NCBI GenBank assembly: GCA_045533485.1
Contig: JAZSHX010000010.1
Location: forward strand, 1-64,000
DNA length: 64,000 nucleotides
Direction: 5' to 3'
Source: Scatosoma sp045533485
Lineage (GTDB): Bacteria > Bacillota > Clostridia > Christensenellales > Borkfalkiaceae
Position numbers and translations under genes: made by a program. This document shows, in pieces, positions 17,758 to 26,998 of the stretch. How positions within the stretch are numbered: the first letter of the stretch is position 1; every line of letters begins with the position of its first letter. A model generated the notes under the pieces. The model was not told the DNA's origin. It saw only the letters and a list, made by a program, of their open reading frames with translations, and did not search any database.

Positions 17758-19089
17758 ATGTTAGAAAATAAAATATTCGGCGTGATATCCCTTGGCTGTG
17801 ATAAAAACCGCGTCGATACGGAAAAACTGCTTGGCGCAATCAAGGCGAAGGGGTATACGCTTACAAGCGATTTATCCAAGGCACATATCGTAATCGTCAA
17901 TACCTGCGCGTTTTTACAATCGGCAAGGCAAGAAGCCATTGAAACTGTGCTGGAATGCGCACAGTACAAGCAAGGCAATCTTGAAAAAATCGTCGTGAGC
18001 GGTTGCTTACCGCAAAAATACGTGGACGAGCTTGTGGGCGTGCTCAACGAAGCGGACGTGTTTTTGGGAATTGAAGATTATCAGCTTATGTTCCAAGCGT
18101 TGGAAAAATCCTACGCAGAAAATGTCCAACAAAATTTCGTGAAAAAAGGCAAGGACGCGTATTCGTTCGAAAGAGTTTTGACAACGGACGAACACGTGGC
18201 GTATTTAAAAATTGCCGATGGGTGCTATAACCATTGTACCTATTGTTTAATCCCCAAAATCCGCGGTAAATACCGTTCGTATCCCATGGAACATTTGCTC
18301 CGCGAAGCGGAAGAGCTTGGCGAAATTGCGGAGCTGGTGCTTGTCGCGCAGGATACCACGCGCTACGGTGAAGATTTGTACGGGGAAAACAAGTTTGTGG
18401 AGCTTATTCAAAAGCTGTCGGCGCTTGAAAATATCCAAACGATACGGCTTTTGTATTGCTATCCTGACGTTATCGACGATAAACTTATCCACGAACTTAA
18501 AACTAACGATAAATTGCTCAAATATATCGATATTCCTTTGCAACACAGTGAAAGCAGAGTGCTCAAGCTTATGAACCGCAAAGGCACAAGAGAGAAGTAT
18601 TTATCGCTTATCAAGCGTTTGCAAACGGAAATTCCAAATATTGCCATTCGTTCCACGTTTATCAGCGGTTTTCCTACGGAAACGGAAGAAGAATTTTTGG
18701 CTATGCAGGATTTTTTAGAGCAAGCAAAGTTATTTAACTGCGGATTTTTCGCATATTCACGCGAACCGGATACGGGTGCGTATAGGTTAAAACCGCAGGT
18801 ACACGGCAATACGAAAAACCGCCGTGTGCGCGCGTTATACCAAACGCAACGCGCCATCAGCAAAAAGCTGTTAAATACGTTTGTCGGCAAGCAAATCCAA
18901 GTGCTTTGCGACGGTATTGATTACGATAAGGGCTGTTTTGTCGGCCGCGCGTATTTCAATGCTCCCGACATTGACGGAAAAGTGTATTTCCACGCGGCGG
19001 AAGCCATGCAAGGAGAAAGATACCAAGTGTGGATAGAAAGCGCGGACGATTATGATTTATATGGAAAAACGGAGGATTATCAACCATGA
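17758..19089 (+). CDS. rimO: Ribosomal protein S12 methylthiotransferase
   Basis: RimO adds a methylthio group to an aspartate of ribosomal protein S12 using two [4Fe-4S] clusters. The 443-residue protein has the N-terminal UPF0004 domain with its three cysteines (SLGCDKN, NTCAF, SGCLPQ), the radical-SAM motif CYNHCTYC (about residues 157-164) and a C-terminal TRAM domain. SLGCDKNRVD and IRGKYRSY are typical of RimO and distinguish it from MiaB, which is also in this window at 50701. It overlaps pgsA by four bases (ATGA). Confidence 0.95.
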   Translation: MLENKIFGVISLGCDKNRVDTEKLLGAIKAKGYTLTSDLSKAHIVIVNTCAFLQSARQEAIETVLECAQYKQGNLEKIVVSGCLPQKYVDELVGVLNEADVFLGIEDYQLMFQALEKSYAENVQQNFVKKGKDAYSFERVLTTDEHVAYLKIADGCYNHCTYCLIPKIRGKYRSYPMEHLLREAEELGEIAELVLVAQDTTRYGEDLYGENKFVELIQKLSALENIQTIRLLYCYPDVIDDKLIHELKTNDKLLKYIDIPLQHSESRVLKLMNRKGTREKYLSLIKRLQTEIPNIAIRSTFISGFPTETEEEFLAMQDFLEQAKLFNCGFFAYSREPDTGAYRLKPQVHGNTKNRRVRALYQTQRAISKKLLNTFVGKQIQVLCDGIDYDKGCFVGRAYFNAPDIDGKVYFHAAEAMQGERYQVWIESADDYDLYGKTEDYQP

Positions 19090-19679
19090 ATTTACCTAAC
19101 AAAATTTCCTTAACAAGAATTTGTATGATACCCGTATTCGTGCTTATTTTCTTTTTGCATGATCTGCCGTTTAATTACGGCATAGCGGCTATCATTTTCG
19201 TATTAGCTGCTTGTACCGATTTTATCGACGGACATATCGCCCGTTCGCGCAGTCTTGTCACCAACTTGGGCAAATTTTTAGACCCGATTGCCGACAAAGT
19301 GCTTGTAGCTACGGCTATGGTTTTAATTTTAAGCACCACGTCTCCGCTCTTTTGGGCATTCGGTAAATCCGCGCAAACAGTTTATATCATCACGGCAGTA
19401 AGTGTTTGCGTAATTTTAGCAAGAGAGCTTATTATCAGCGCGTTTAGACAAATCGCGGCGGCGAACGGCGTAGTGATGGCGGCGGAAAAGCTTGGTAAAT
19501 ACAAAACGGCTTGTCAAGACGTAGCTATTTTCGTGTTGCTTTTGGCAGCGGATTTGGGCAAAGCGGCAACCACGTTCGCTTGGATAGGGTTTGGCTTCTT
19601 TATGGCGGCAACCGTGCTCACCGTTTGGTCGGGCATTACCTACGTATGGAAGAATAGGCAAGTGCTTAAAGACGCATAA
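19086..19679 (+). CDS. pgsA: CDP-diacylglycerol-glycerol-3-phosphate phosphatidyltransferase
   Basis: This membrane enzyme makes phosphatidylglycerol phosphate. The 197-residue protein has several membrane helices and a perfect CDP-alcohol phosphotransferase signature: DG-x2-AR-x8-G-x3-D-x3-D, read as DGHIAR ... G-KFL-D-PIA-D near residues 40-62. RimO followed by PgsA, CinA and RecA is a gene order common in Firmicutes, which supports the names. Confidence 0.93.
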   Translation: MNLPNKISLTRICMIPVFVLIFFLHDLPFNYGIAAIIFVLAACTDFIDGHIARSRSLVTNLGKFLDPIADKVLVATAMVLILSTTSPLFWAFGKSAQTVYIITAVSVCVILARELIISAFRQIAAANGVVMAAEKLGKYKTACQDVAIFVLLLAADLGKAATTFAWIGFGFFMAATVLTVWSGITYVWKNRQVLKDA

Positions 19680-19704
19680 TTTGGCTGAAAGGTAGAAGGG
19701 CGCA

Positions 19705-20814
19705 ATGAGAAACGTATGTATCGTATGGCATAGAATAAACAGCGGTTTTGGGGCGAGCGAATACGCGTCGTTTTTGGACGATTTTCGCGCGCTTGGCTAT
19801 CCCGTTGACGAAATGCGTACGCTTCTCACTGCGGATGAAAAGGCGTTTGATAAAGCAGTCGCCGATTTGAAAAGCAATTGTGACGTATTGCTAATTCTAA
19901 CGGAATACGCATCCTTACCGATTGCGCAAAACCGCTTGATTGCGAGCGGCGCGTACAAGCAAACAAACTTTCAGGCGAACGGCAACGGCGGCGGTATTTT
20001 CTACGAAAAAAACACCTGCCTTTTGTTATCCTTACAAACGCACGCAACGGGAAAAGGGTATTTGCAATCGGTGTGCGCGCCCTTTTTAGCGCAAAAATAC
20101 GGAACGCGGCAGGGTAGCTTTACCCTTCGCAGTGTGGGTGCAAACAGAGAAAACGTAGAACGCTTGCTTGCGTACGCAAAAACGGTCGACAGCGGCTTGA
20201 TGCGCTACGATCACACGCATTTGTACGGCGAAGATATTATTCGCGTGTTTTACGACGAACGGGCGTCGAAAATGCTTGTCGACGATATAATGCGTGCGTT
20301 TTTAGACGGCTTGGGAGACACGGTGTACGCCATTGACGACACGCCGATAGAAAAACAGCTTGTCGAGCTTTTGAAATTGCGCGGTAAAAAGATAAGCGTA
20401 GCCGAATCGTTTACGGGCGGCGGCATAGCGCAAAAAATCACGTCGGTATCTGGCGCAAGCGCCGTATATTTTGAAGGGTTAAACACCTATAACGAAGCTT
20501 CAAAAATCAAGCGTTTGGGCGTGACGGAATATACGCTGAAAACGCTTGGCGCAGTGTCGGATAAAACGGCGTACGAAATGGCGGTAGGGCTGCTTGCTAC
20601 GGGCGATTGCGACGTAGCGGTGGCAACGACGGGCTTGGCTGGACCGAACACGGACAGGTCTATGCTTCCCGTAGGGCTTTGCTATATCGCCGTAGGCGCA
20701 GGCGATAAAGTAACGGTGTATCGCTATAAATTCGATGGTTCACGCGAAGAAATCACGCAAACGGCAATTCGCTATGCAATGTTCTTGGCGTATAAACAGT
20801 TGAAAACGATGTAA
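19705..20814 (+). CDS. cinA: CinA-like protein with NMN amidohydrolase domain
   Basis: A 369-residue protein before recA, the usual place of cinA. The C-terminal part (from about residue 215) is the PncC/CinA-C domain, which deamidates nicotinamide mononucleotide: AESFTGGGIAQKITSVSGAS ... NEASKIKRLGV ... ATTGLAGP. The usual SESCTGG reads AESFTGG here, so the Ser is kept but the neighbouring Cys is Phe. The N-terminal half should be the MoaB-like ADP-ribose pyrophosphatase domain but is shorter and very divergent; I cannot see its metal-site motifs. The amidohydrolase role is probable; the other activity is doubtful. Confidence 0.8.
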   Translation: MRNVCIVWHRINSGFGASEYASFLDDFRALGYPVDEMRTLLTADEKAFDKAVADLKSNCDVLLILTEYASLPIAQNRLIASGAYKQTNFQANGNGGGIFYEKNTCLLLSLQTHATGKGYLQSVCAPFLAQKYGTRQGSFTLRSVGANRENVERLLAYAKTVDSGLMRYDHTHLYGEDIIRVFYDERASKMLVDDIMRAFLDGLGDTVYAIDDTPIEKQLVELLKLRGKKISVAESFTGGGIAQKITSVSGASAVYFEGLNTYNEASKIKRLGVTEYTLKTLGAVSDKTAYEMAVGLLATGDCDVAVATTGLAGPNTDRSMLPVGLCYIAVGAGDKVTVYRYKFDGSREEITQTAIRYAMFLAYKQLKTM

Positions 20815-20862
20815 AATATATAATGTAAAGAAAAAAAATAAACAGGAGATAGATAAAACATT

Positions 20863-21894
20863 ATGGCAAACGAGAAAAACACGGAAAAGATGAAAGCGTT
20901 AGACGCGGTACTCTTGCAAATTGAAAAACAGTACGGCAAGGGTTCGATTATGCGTCTTGGCGACGAAGCAGGCAAGGCGGAAATTGAAGTAATTCCTTCC
21001 GGTTGCTTAACGCTGGATTTGGCACTTGGTATCGGCGGTTTTCCGCGCGGCAGAATTATCGAAATTTATGGCCCCGAATCTTCAGGTAAAACGACGGTAG
21101 CGTTACACGCGATTGCGGAAGCGCAAAAAATGGGCGGCGTAGCGGCGTTTATCGACGCGGAACATGCACTTGATCCCGTATATGCAAAGAAGCTTGGCGT
21201 AAACTTGGACGATTTGTACGTTTCGCAACCGGACACGGGCGAACAAGCGCTGGATATTGCCGACGCACTGGTTAGAAGCTCAGCGGTGGATATCATCGTT
21301 ATCGACTCCGTTGCGGCACTTACGCCCAAAGCGGAAATCGAAGGAGATATGGGCGATTCGCACGTGGGCTTGCAGGCGCGTTTGATGTCGCAAGCGCTTA
21401 GAAAATTGACGGCAATCGTCAATAAATCGAAAACCTGCGTTATCTTCATCAACCAGCTTAGAGAAAAGGTAGGCGTTATGTTCGGCAGTCCTGAAACGAC
21501 GCCCGGCGGTAAAGCGCTCAAATTCTATGCAAGCATCCGTTTGGACGTTCGTAAAATGGACGTTTTGAAAGACGCGGAAGGTGCTATGGGTAACAGAACG
21601 AAGGCAAAAGTAGTGAAAAACAAGCTTGCGCCCCCGTTCCGTCAAGCGGAATTTGACATCGTGTTCGGCGAAGGCATTTCGCAAGAAGGCTGTATCATCG
21701 ACACGGGTGTGCAATACGAAGTTATCGGCAAAAGCGGTTCGTTCTTTAGCTACAACGGCAATAAAGTGGCGCAAGGCAGAGAAAAAATGCGCAATTTCTT
21801 AAAGGATAATCCTGAGATACGCGCGGAAATCGAAGAGAAAATTAGAAATGCGGCAAAAGGCAATGTGAGCGAAGCGCAAGATAGCGTGGAATAA
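20863..21894 (+). CDS. recA: Recombinase RecA
   Basis: RecA forms the strand-exchange filament and triggers SOS. The 343-residue protein has Walker A GPESSGKTT (about residues 66-74), VIDSVAALTPKAEIEGDMGD and FINQLREKVGVMFG, all canonical. An ACAGGAGA ribosome site precedes the ATG. I looked for a Firmicute LexA box (GAAC-N4-GTTC) in the 48 bases upstream and saw none, so SOS control, if any, acts at an operon promoter further up. Confidence 0.98.
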   Translation: MANEKNTEKMKALDAVLLQIEKQYGKGSIMRLGDEAGKAEIEVIPSGCLTLDLALGIGGFPRGRIIEIYGPESSGKTTVALHAIAEAQKMGGVAAFIDAEHALDPVYAKKLGVNLDDLYVSQPDTGEQALDIADALVRSSAVDIIVIDSVAALTPKAEIEGDMGDSHVGLQARLMSQALRKLTAIVNKSKTCVIFINQLREKVGVMFGSPETTPGGKALKFYASIRLDVRKMDVLKDAEGAMGNRTKAKVVKNKLAPPFRQAEFDIVFGEGISQEGCIIDTGVQYEVIGKSGSFFSYNGNKVAQGREKMRNFLKDNPEIRAEIEEKIRNAAKGNVSEAQDSVE

Positions 21895-21917
21895 TGCGTA
21901 AAATACGATAAAAAATA

Positions 21918-21957
21918 AGAAATGCGGGGGGCAGGTATGCGTTCTCGCATTTTTTTT
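21918..21957 (+). terminator. Intrinsic terminator after recA
   Basis: AAATGCG (21920-21926) pairs with CGCATTT (from 21946), with an eight-T run. Confidence 0.7.
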
Positions 21958-22001
21958 GTGAAAATTTTTATAAATATGCAAAACTATTTTCTTTCAAACC
22001 A

Positions 22002-22030
22002 TTGACTTTTTTATAATAATATTGTAAAAT
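22002..22030 (+). promoter_or_regulatory. SigA-type promoter of rny
   Basis: TTGACT (22002-22007), 17 bases, TAAAAT (22025-22030). It leaves a leader of about 85 bases before the rny ATG. Confidence 0.7.
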
Positions 22031-22122
22031 ATAAGTAAGATAGAAATAATAATCAAATTCGGATGAAAATCCGCGCTATATTAGTTTTATCCACATTAAT
22101 TTTAATACAGGAGGCAAAAATT

Positions 22123-23736
22123 ATGCACAACACAAATTTTAGCATCCTGTTTCTCGCACCTAATATGACGTTGATAACGGTTCTTGTTGCCATTGCCGCG
22201 CTTGCGGTAGGCGCGCTCGTTGCATTGTTCGTTTACAAAAGCTTTGCTTTGAAAAAAGTGGGCTCCGCGCAAGAACAAGCGCGTAAAATTATGGACAATG
22301 CGGAAGCGGAAGCAGACCGTATTAGAACGCATGGAAAAGAAGAAAGCAAAAGAGTTTTGAAAGAAGCTTTGCTGGAAGCAAAGGAACAGGATTTAAAATT
22401 AAGAAACGAATTCGATCGCGAAACCAAGGAAAAGAAAGCGGAACTCCAAAAGATGGAACAACGCCTTGCGCAAAAGGAAGATGCGATTGACAAAAAGACG
22501 GAAGCCCTTGAACAACACAAGGAACAGCTTGTAAAGCAAGAAAACGAAGTTCGTGAGCTCAAAGAAAAACTCAATTCTCAACACGAACTTATGATTCAAG
22601 AGCTTGAAAAGGTTGCACAGCTTACCCGCGAAGAAGCAAAGCGTATTCTCACGGAAGAAATTTTAGACGCAACCCGTCACGAAGTAGCTGCGCAAGTGCG
22701 CAATATGGAACAGCAAGCCAAAGAAGAAGCGGATATCAACGCAAAGAAAATTATTTCGCTTGCTATTCAAAAATGCGCCGCGGACCAAGCGTCGGAAATC
22801 ACCGTTTCCGTCGTACCCCTGCCCAGCGACGATATGAAAGCGCGTATCATCGGTAGAGAAGGCAGAAATATCCGCGCCCTTGAAAACGCAACGGGTATTG
22901 AATTGATTGTCGACGATACCCCCGAAGTAGTTATTTTGTCGGGCTTTGACCCCGTTCGCAGAGAAATTGCGCGCTTGTCGCTTGAAAAGCTTGTCAACGA
23001 CGGTAGAATTCACCCTGCAAGAATTGAAGAAACGGTGGAAAAAGTTACCCGTGAAATGGATTTGCAAATCAAGGAAGCTGGCGAAACGGCAGTGTTTGAA
23101 GCAGGCATTTTCGGTTTGCATCCCGAACTTATCAAATTGATCGGTCGTTTGAAATTTAGAACAAGCTACGGTCAAAACGTGTATAAGCACTCTATTGAAG
23201 TGGCTACGCTTGCAGGTCAAATGGCGGCAGAGCTTGGGCTTGACGTCAACTTTGCAAAACGCGCGGGCTTGCTCCACGATATCGGTAAAGCAGTTGACCA
23301 AGAACAGGAAGGCACGCATATTCAAATCGGTGCAGATTTGGCGAAGAAATACAAGGAAAACGCCAACATCGTCAACGCCATTATGGCGCATCACGGCGAC
23401 GTAGAACCCAAAACGATTGAAGCAGTGCTTATTCAAGCAGCGGACGCAATTTCCGGCGCGCGCCCCGGCGCAAGACGTGAAATGGGCACGAACTACGTAA
23501 AACGTTTGGAAAAGCTTGAAGAAATTGCTTCCAGCTTCCGCGGCGTGGAAAAGAGCTACGCTATCCAAGCTGGTAGAGAAGTGCGCGTCATCGTCAAACC
23601 CGACCAAGTGGACGATGCACAAGCGTTGTTCTTGGCGAAGGATATCGCGAAAAAGATTGAAACGGAGCTTGAATACCCCGGTCAAATTAAGGTCAACGTT
23701 ATCCGCGAATTCCGCGGCGTTGAATACGCAAAATAA
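22123..23736 (+). CDS. rny: Ribonuclease Y
   Basis: RNase Y is the membrane-bound endonuclease that starts mRNA decay in many Firmicutes. The 537-residue protein has one N-terminal membrane helix (about residues 12-35), a long charged coiled coil (to about 205), a KH domain (IIGREGRNIRALENATGIE) and an HD domain with the metal pair in LLHDIGKA. The ATG at 22123 is chosen because AGGAGG lies nine bases before it; an upstream in-frame ATG would add 20 residues before the membrane helix. It is a single-gene unit between a promoter and a terminator. Confidence 0.96.
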   Translation: MHNTNFSILFLAPNMTLITVLVAIAALAVGALVALFVYKSFALKKVGSAQEQARKIMDNAEAEADRIRTHGKEESKRVLKEALLEAKEQDLKLRNEFDRETKEKKAELQKMEQRLAQKEDAIDKKTEALEQHKEQLVKQENEVRELKEKLNSQHELMIQELEKVAQLTREEAKRILTEEILDATRHEVAAQVRNMEQQAKEEADINAKKIISLAIQKCAADQASEITVSVVPLPSDDMKARIIGREGRNIRALENATGIELIVDDTPEVVILSGFDPVRREIARLSLEKLVNDGRIHPARIEETVEKVTREMDLQIKEAGETAVFEAGIFGLHPELIKLIGRLKFRTSYGQNVYKHSIEVATLAGQMAAELGLDVNFAKRAGLLHDIGKAVDQEQEGTHIQIGADLAKKYKENANIVNAIMAHHGDVEPKTIEAVLIQAADAISGARPGARREMGTNYVKRLEKLEEIASSFRGVEKSYAIQAGREVRVIVKPDQVDDAQALFLAKDIAKKIETELEYPGQIKVNVIREFRGVEYAK

Positions 23737-23745
23737 TGTAAAACA

Positions 23746-23776
23746 CAAAAATCCCCTTGCAAAAGGGGATTTTTTA
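23746..23776 (+). terminator. Intrinsic terminator after rny
   Basis: AATCCCCTT (23750-23758) pairs with AAGGGGATT (23763-23771), followed by T residues. Confidence 0.9.
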
Positions 23777-23824
23777 TATAAAAATATTGCGAAAGAATAC
23801 CTAAAAAACAAAAAAGATTTTCCT

Positions 23825-23852
23825 TTGCATTCCGCAAAATATATGCTATAAT
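23825..23852 (+). promoter_or_regulatory. Extended -10 promoter of the kinase gene
   Basis: TTGCAT (23825-23830), 16 bases, TATAAT (23847-23852) preceded by TGC, an extended -10 element. Confidence 0.7.
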
Positions 23853-23881
23853 TATCGTATAAAAAACAAAGGGAAAACACT

Positions 23882-24952
23882 ATGGATTATTTACAAACGT
23901 ATAAAAAACAAGCGGAAAGCTTTTGCTTAGAAGGCGAAATTGTATCCATCGAACCGTACGGCGAAGGGCACATCAACCTTACGTTGCTTGTGACGACCAC
24001 GCAAAAACGTTACATTATGCAAAAAATGAACACGCGTGTATTTGCGGATTCCGACGCGCTTATGCGCAACATTTGCGGCGTTACCGAACATTTGCGTTCG
24101 CGCGGCGTAGAAACGCTCAACGTAATTCCGACCAAAGCAGGCGAACCGTTTTTAAAAGCGGAAGCAAACTATCGCGTGTACGCGTTCATTGAAAATACCG
24201 TCACCTATCAAACAGTTTCCAACGCGGAAGTTTTTAAAAAATCGGGCGCGGCGTTTGGGGAATTTCAAAATTATTTAGCAGAGTTTGACGCGTCCAAATT
24301 GACGGAAACGATTGCGCGTTTTCACGACACGCCCAACCGTTTTGCGCAATTTGAAAACGCACTCAAAGCGGACAAAGTAGACAGAGCGAAAACCTGCCAA
24401 GAAGAAATTGCGTTTTTCTTGGAACGCAAGGACACCTATGCGAAAATTATGGACGGCTTGAAGGACGGTTCTATTCCCTTGCGCGTTACGCATAACGACA
24501 CTAAACTCAACAATATCCTTATGGACGCGGAAACCAACGAAGCACGCGCGGTAATCGATTTGGATACCGTTATGCCCGGTTCGATGCTGTTCGATTTTGG
24601 CGATTCTATTCGCTTCGGCGCGTCTACGGCTTTGGAAGACGAACCCAACTTGGATAAGGTGCATTTCGATATTCGCTTGTTCCAAGCGTATGCAGAAGGG
24701 TATTGCAGTGCAGTGAAAGACAGTATCACACCCCGTGAAGCGGAATTGTTGCCTTACGGCGCGTATTTGATGACGGCGGAATGCGGTATGCGTTTCTTGA
24801 CGGACTATTTGTCGGGCGATACCTATTTTGCAACCAAATACCCAGAACATAACTTGGTGCGTTGCCGTACGCAAATGCGTTTGGCGGCGGAAATGCAAGC
24901 GCAATTTGCGCAAATGGATGCAATTATCCGTGAAATTTTAAACGCAAAATAA
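23882..24952 (+). CDS. APH-fold kinase, N-acetylhexosamine kinase-like
   Basis: A 356-residue phosphotransferase of the aminoglycoside/choline-kinase fold. The catalytic loop is THNDTKLNNIL (about residues 201-211) and the metal-binding motif is VIDLDTVMPG followed by DFGDSIR. This pair, with HNDTK, resembles bacterial N-acetylhexosamine 1-kinase (NahK), which phosphorylates GlcNAc/GalNAc at C1. An antibiotic-resistance role is unlikely. It is a monocistronic gene, so there is no pathway context to fix the substrate; other sugar or alcohol substrates remain possible. Confidence 0.75.
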   Translation: MDYLQTYKKQAESFCLEGEIVSIEPYGEGHINLTLLVTTTQKRYIMQKMNTRVFADSDALMRNICGVTEHLRSRGVETLNVIPTKAGEPFLKAEANYRVYAFIENTVTYQTVSNAEVFKKSGAAFGEFQNYLAEFDASKLTETIARFHDTPNRFAQFENALKADKVDRAKTCQEEIAFFLERKDTYAKIMDGLKDGSIPLRVTHNDTKLNNILMDAETNEARAVIDLDTVMPGSMLFDFGDSIRFGASTALEDEPNLDKVHFDIRLFQAYAEGYCSAVKDSITPREAELLPYGAYLMTAECGMRFLTDYLSGDTYFATKYPEHNLVRCRTQMRLAAEMQAQFAQMDAIIREILNAK

Positions 24953-24966
24953 GAATATTGCAAAAA

Positions 24967-25016
24967 TCAAGCCAAAAGGTAAATTTTTTTCAAAAAAGTT
25001 TGCTTTTTGGCTTGAC
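24967..25016. repeat. Imperfect inverted repeat upstream of tRNA-Thr
   Basis: CAAGCCAAAA (near 24968) is mirrored by TTTTTGGCTTG (ending about 25014), with A/T-rich sequence between. The right arm overlaps the -35 box of the tRNA promoter. It may end the upstream kinase transcript or bind a regulator; there is no T-run on the plus strand after it. Confidence 0.45.
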
Positions 25017-25040
25017 ATTTTCATAAAATTTCAATATAAT
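25012..25040 (+). promoter_or_regulatory. Consensus promoter of tRNA-Thr
   Basis: TTGACA (25012-25017), 17 bases, TATAAT (25035-25040), ending 17 bases before the mature tRNA. Confidence 0.9.
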
Positions 25041-25057
25041 GGCATAGTAATATGTTT

Positions 25058-25133
<76 letters not shown>

Positions 25134-25134
25134 A

Positions 25135-25169
25135 AATCCGACAAATGGTTGTCGGGTTTTTCTTTTTTT
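25135..25169 (+). terminator. Intrinsic terminator after tRNA-Thr
   Basis: CCGACAA (25138-25144) and TTGTCGG (25149-25155) with a four-base loop, then a long T-rich run. Confidence 0.9.
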
Positions 25170-25182
25170 CAATAAATATTGC

Positions 25183-25211
25183 TTGCATTTGTAATAAAAA
25201 TATGTTACAAT
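25183..25211 (+). promoter_or_regulatory. Extended -10 promoter of fakA
   Basis: TTGCAT (25183-25188), 17 bases, TACAAT (25206-25211) with TG one base before it. The leader before the gene is about 60 bases. Confidence 0.65.
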
Positions 25212-25277
25212 TATTAGGTCGTGAGTAAAAAGCACGGCGTTAACTATGATAAAAGGGCAAAGGAGTAATTTGCTTTT

Positions 25278-26942
25278 ATGCAATACGAAAGAAAGATAAT
25301 TGACGGTCAGTTGTTTGCGAAAATGATTGCCGGCGGTATCGCCAACCTGAAGATGAACGCGCAAGAAGTAAACGACTTGAACGTATTTCCCATTCCCGAC
25401 GGAGACACGGGTGAAAATATGTATTTAACCCTGCAGGGCGGTTATGAAAGTATGCAAACACATACGGGCGATTCACTTGGGGAAATTTCCCATGCGGTAG
25501 CGCAAGGTATGCTGCTTGGCGCGCGCGGTAATTCGGGTGTAATTTTATCCCAACTTTTTTATGGGCTTGCGGAAGGACTGCACGGCTTGCAGGAAGCCAC
25601 GCTGGAACAATTTACTTGCGCCTTGAAAGAAGGCGTGAAATGCGCGTACAGTGCCGTGGCGCACCCCGTGGAAGGCACGATTTTAACGGTAGCGCGCGAA
25701 GCGGTGGAAAACGTCGAAGCGTGTATCAACAAGCAAACGACCGTGGAAGAATTTTTCGTGGATTATTTAACGGAAATGAAAAAGTCGTTAGAAAAAACGC
25801 CTGATTTGCTTGCGGTGTTGAAAGAAGCAGGCGTAATCGACAGCGGCGGCGCAGGGCTTGTGTATATCACGGAAGGTTTTTGCAAGGCGCTTGGCGGAAA
25901 ACAAATGCTTGACGAGCTTGCCGTATCGCAAACAAACGCAAGCAAAAGCATTGATTTTTCACGCTTTACAGCCGATAGCGTAATGCAATTTGGCTATTGC
26001 ACGGAGCTGCTGTTACAGTTACAGCACGCCAAAACCGACGTCGCTAACTTTTCCATAGACAATTTGATAACGCATTTACAAACGCTTGGCGATTCGGTGG
26101 TAGCGTTCAAAACGGGCACGATTGTTAAAATTCACGTGCATGCCTTTGAGCCGTGGCGCGTACTTGCGCACTGTCAACAGTACGGCGAATTTTTGACGGT
26201 CAAAATTGAAAATATGACCTTACAGCACAATGAAACGACGGAGCAAAAGCCCAAGAGGCAAAAACCGCAACGCGCCCGTCGCAAATACGCTACGATAGCC
26301 GTAGTTTCCGGCGCAGGACTTGTACGCACCTTTAAGGAAATGGGTGCGGATTACGTGATTGAAGGCGGTCAAACCAACAACCCGTCCGCCGAACAGTTTA
26401 TGCAAGCTTTTGACGAAGTCAACGCCGACAATATCTTCGTGCTGCCCAACAACGGTAACGTGGTGTTAGCGGCAAAACAAGCGGCTTCCATCTACGATAA
26501 ATCCAACGTGAAAGTGGTGGAAAGCAAAACGGTCGGCGCTGGCTATTCCGCGCTTTCTATGCTGGATTACAGCGCGGACGACGCAGATGAAATCGCCGCG
26601 CAAATGGAAGAAAGTATGCAAGCGACCGTAACGGGTATGGTGGCAAGATCCGTCCGCGACGCGTCTTTAGGCGGCGTGGAAGTGCAAAAGGACGCGTACA
26701 TGGGCTTTACCGCGCAAACGATGTATACCTGTCAACCCACCAAAGTGCAGGCGGCGCTGTCGCTTGCGGAAAAGCTCAACGTAAAGGACAAGGATTTCGT
26801 AATTGCCGTCTACGGCAAAGACGTAACGCAGGACGAAAAGCAAGCGTTTATGGGGCAGATTTCCGAAGCGTATCCGCGCTTGGAAATTTACGAAATTGAC
26901 GGTGAGCAAGACGTGTACGATTTCTTGCTTATCATTGAATAA
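25278..26942 (+). CDS. fakA: Fatty acid kinase catalytic subunit, YloV/FakA-like
   Basis: A 554-residue protein of the DAK2-fusion (YloV) family. In Staphylococcus FakA phosphorylates fatty acids presented by FakB (DegV) proteins for phospholipid synthesis. The N-terminal DhaL domain shows LNVFPIPDGDTGENMYLT (about residues 34-51), LLGARGNSGVILSQ and GVIDSGGAGLVY, the nucleotide and Mg sites. The C-terminal half (from about 335) carries the conserved middle and EDD-like parts (GGQTNNPSAEQF, LPNNGN). Length is normal. The gene stands alone here and no fakB is adjacent. Confidence 0.9.
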   Translation: MQYERKIIDGQLFAKMIAGGIANLKMNAQEVNDLNVFPIPDGDTGENMYLTLQGGYESMQTHTGDSLGEISHAVAQGMLLGARGNSGVILSQLFYGLAEGLHGLQEATLEQFTCALKEGVKCAYSAVAHPVEGTILTVAREAVENVEACINKQTTVEEFFVDYLTEMKKSLEKTPDLLAVLKEAGVIDSGGAGLVYITEGFCKALGGKQMLDELAVSQTNASKSIDFSRFTADSVMQFGYCTELLLQLQHAKTDVANFSIDNLITHLQTLGDSVVAFKTGTIVKIHVHAFEPWRVLAHCQQYGEFLTVKIENMTLQHNETTEQKPKRQKPQRARRKYATIAVVSGAGLVRTFKEMGADYVIEGGQTNNPSAEQFMQAFDEVNADNIFVLPNNGNVVLAAKQAASIYDKSNVKVVESKTVGAGYSALSMLDYSADDADEIAAQMEESMQATVTGMVARSVRDASLGGVEVQKDAYMGFTAQTMYTCQPTKVQAALSLAEKLNVKDKDFVIAVYGKDVTQDEKQAFMGQISEAYPRLEIYEIDGEQDVYDFLLIIE

Positions 26943-26950
26943 ATACAATC

Positions 26951-26990
26951 AAAAAAAGACGGCTACCGTTTGGTAACCGTCTTTAATTTT
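26951..26990. terminator. Bidirectional terminator between fakA and groEL
   Basis: AAAGACGGCTACC (26955-26967) pairs with GGTAACCGTCTTT (26972-26984) with one mismatch. T-rich sequence follows on the plus strand and a seven-T run on the minus strand, serving convergent genes. Confidence 0.85.
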
Positions 26991-26998
26991 ATCTTGGA

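Noticed and set aside
20815..20862. LexA box upstream of recA
   Set aside because: No GAAC-N4-GTTC or near match in the spacer.
22663..23880. Long minus-strand frame opposite rny
   Set aside because: The opposite strand encodes the KH and HD domains of RNase Y; the antisense product is Phe/Cys-rich without motifs.
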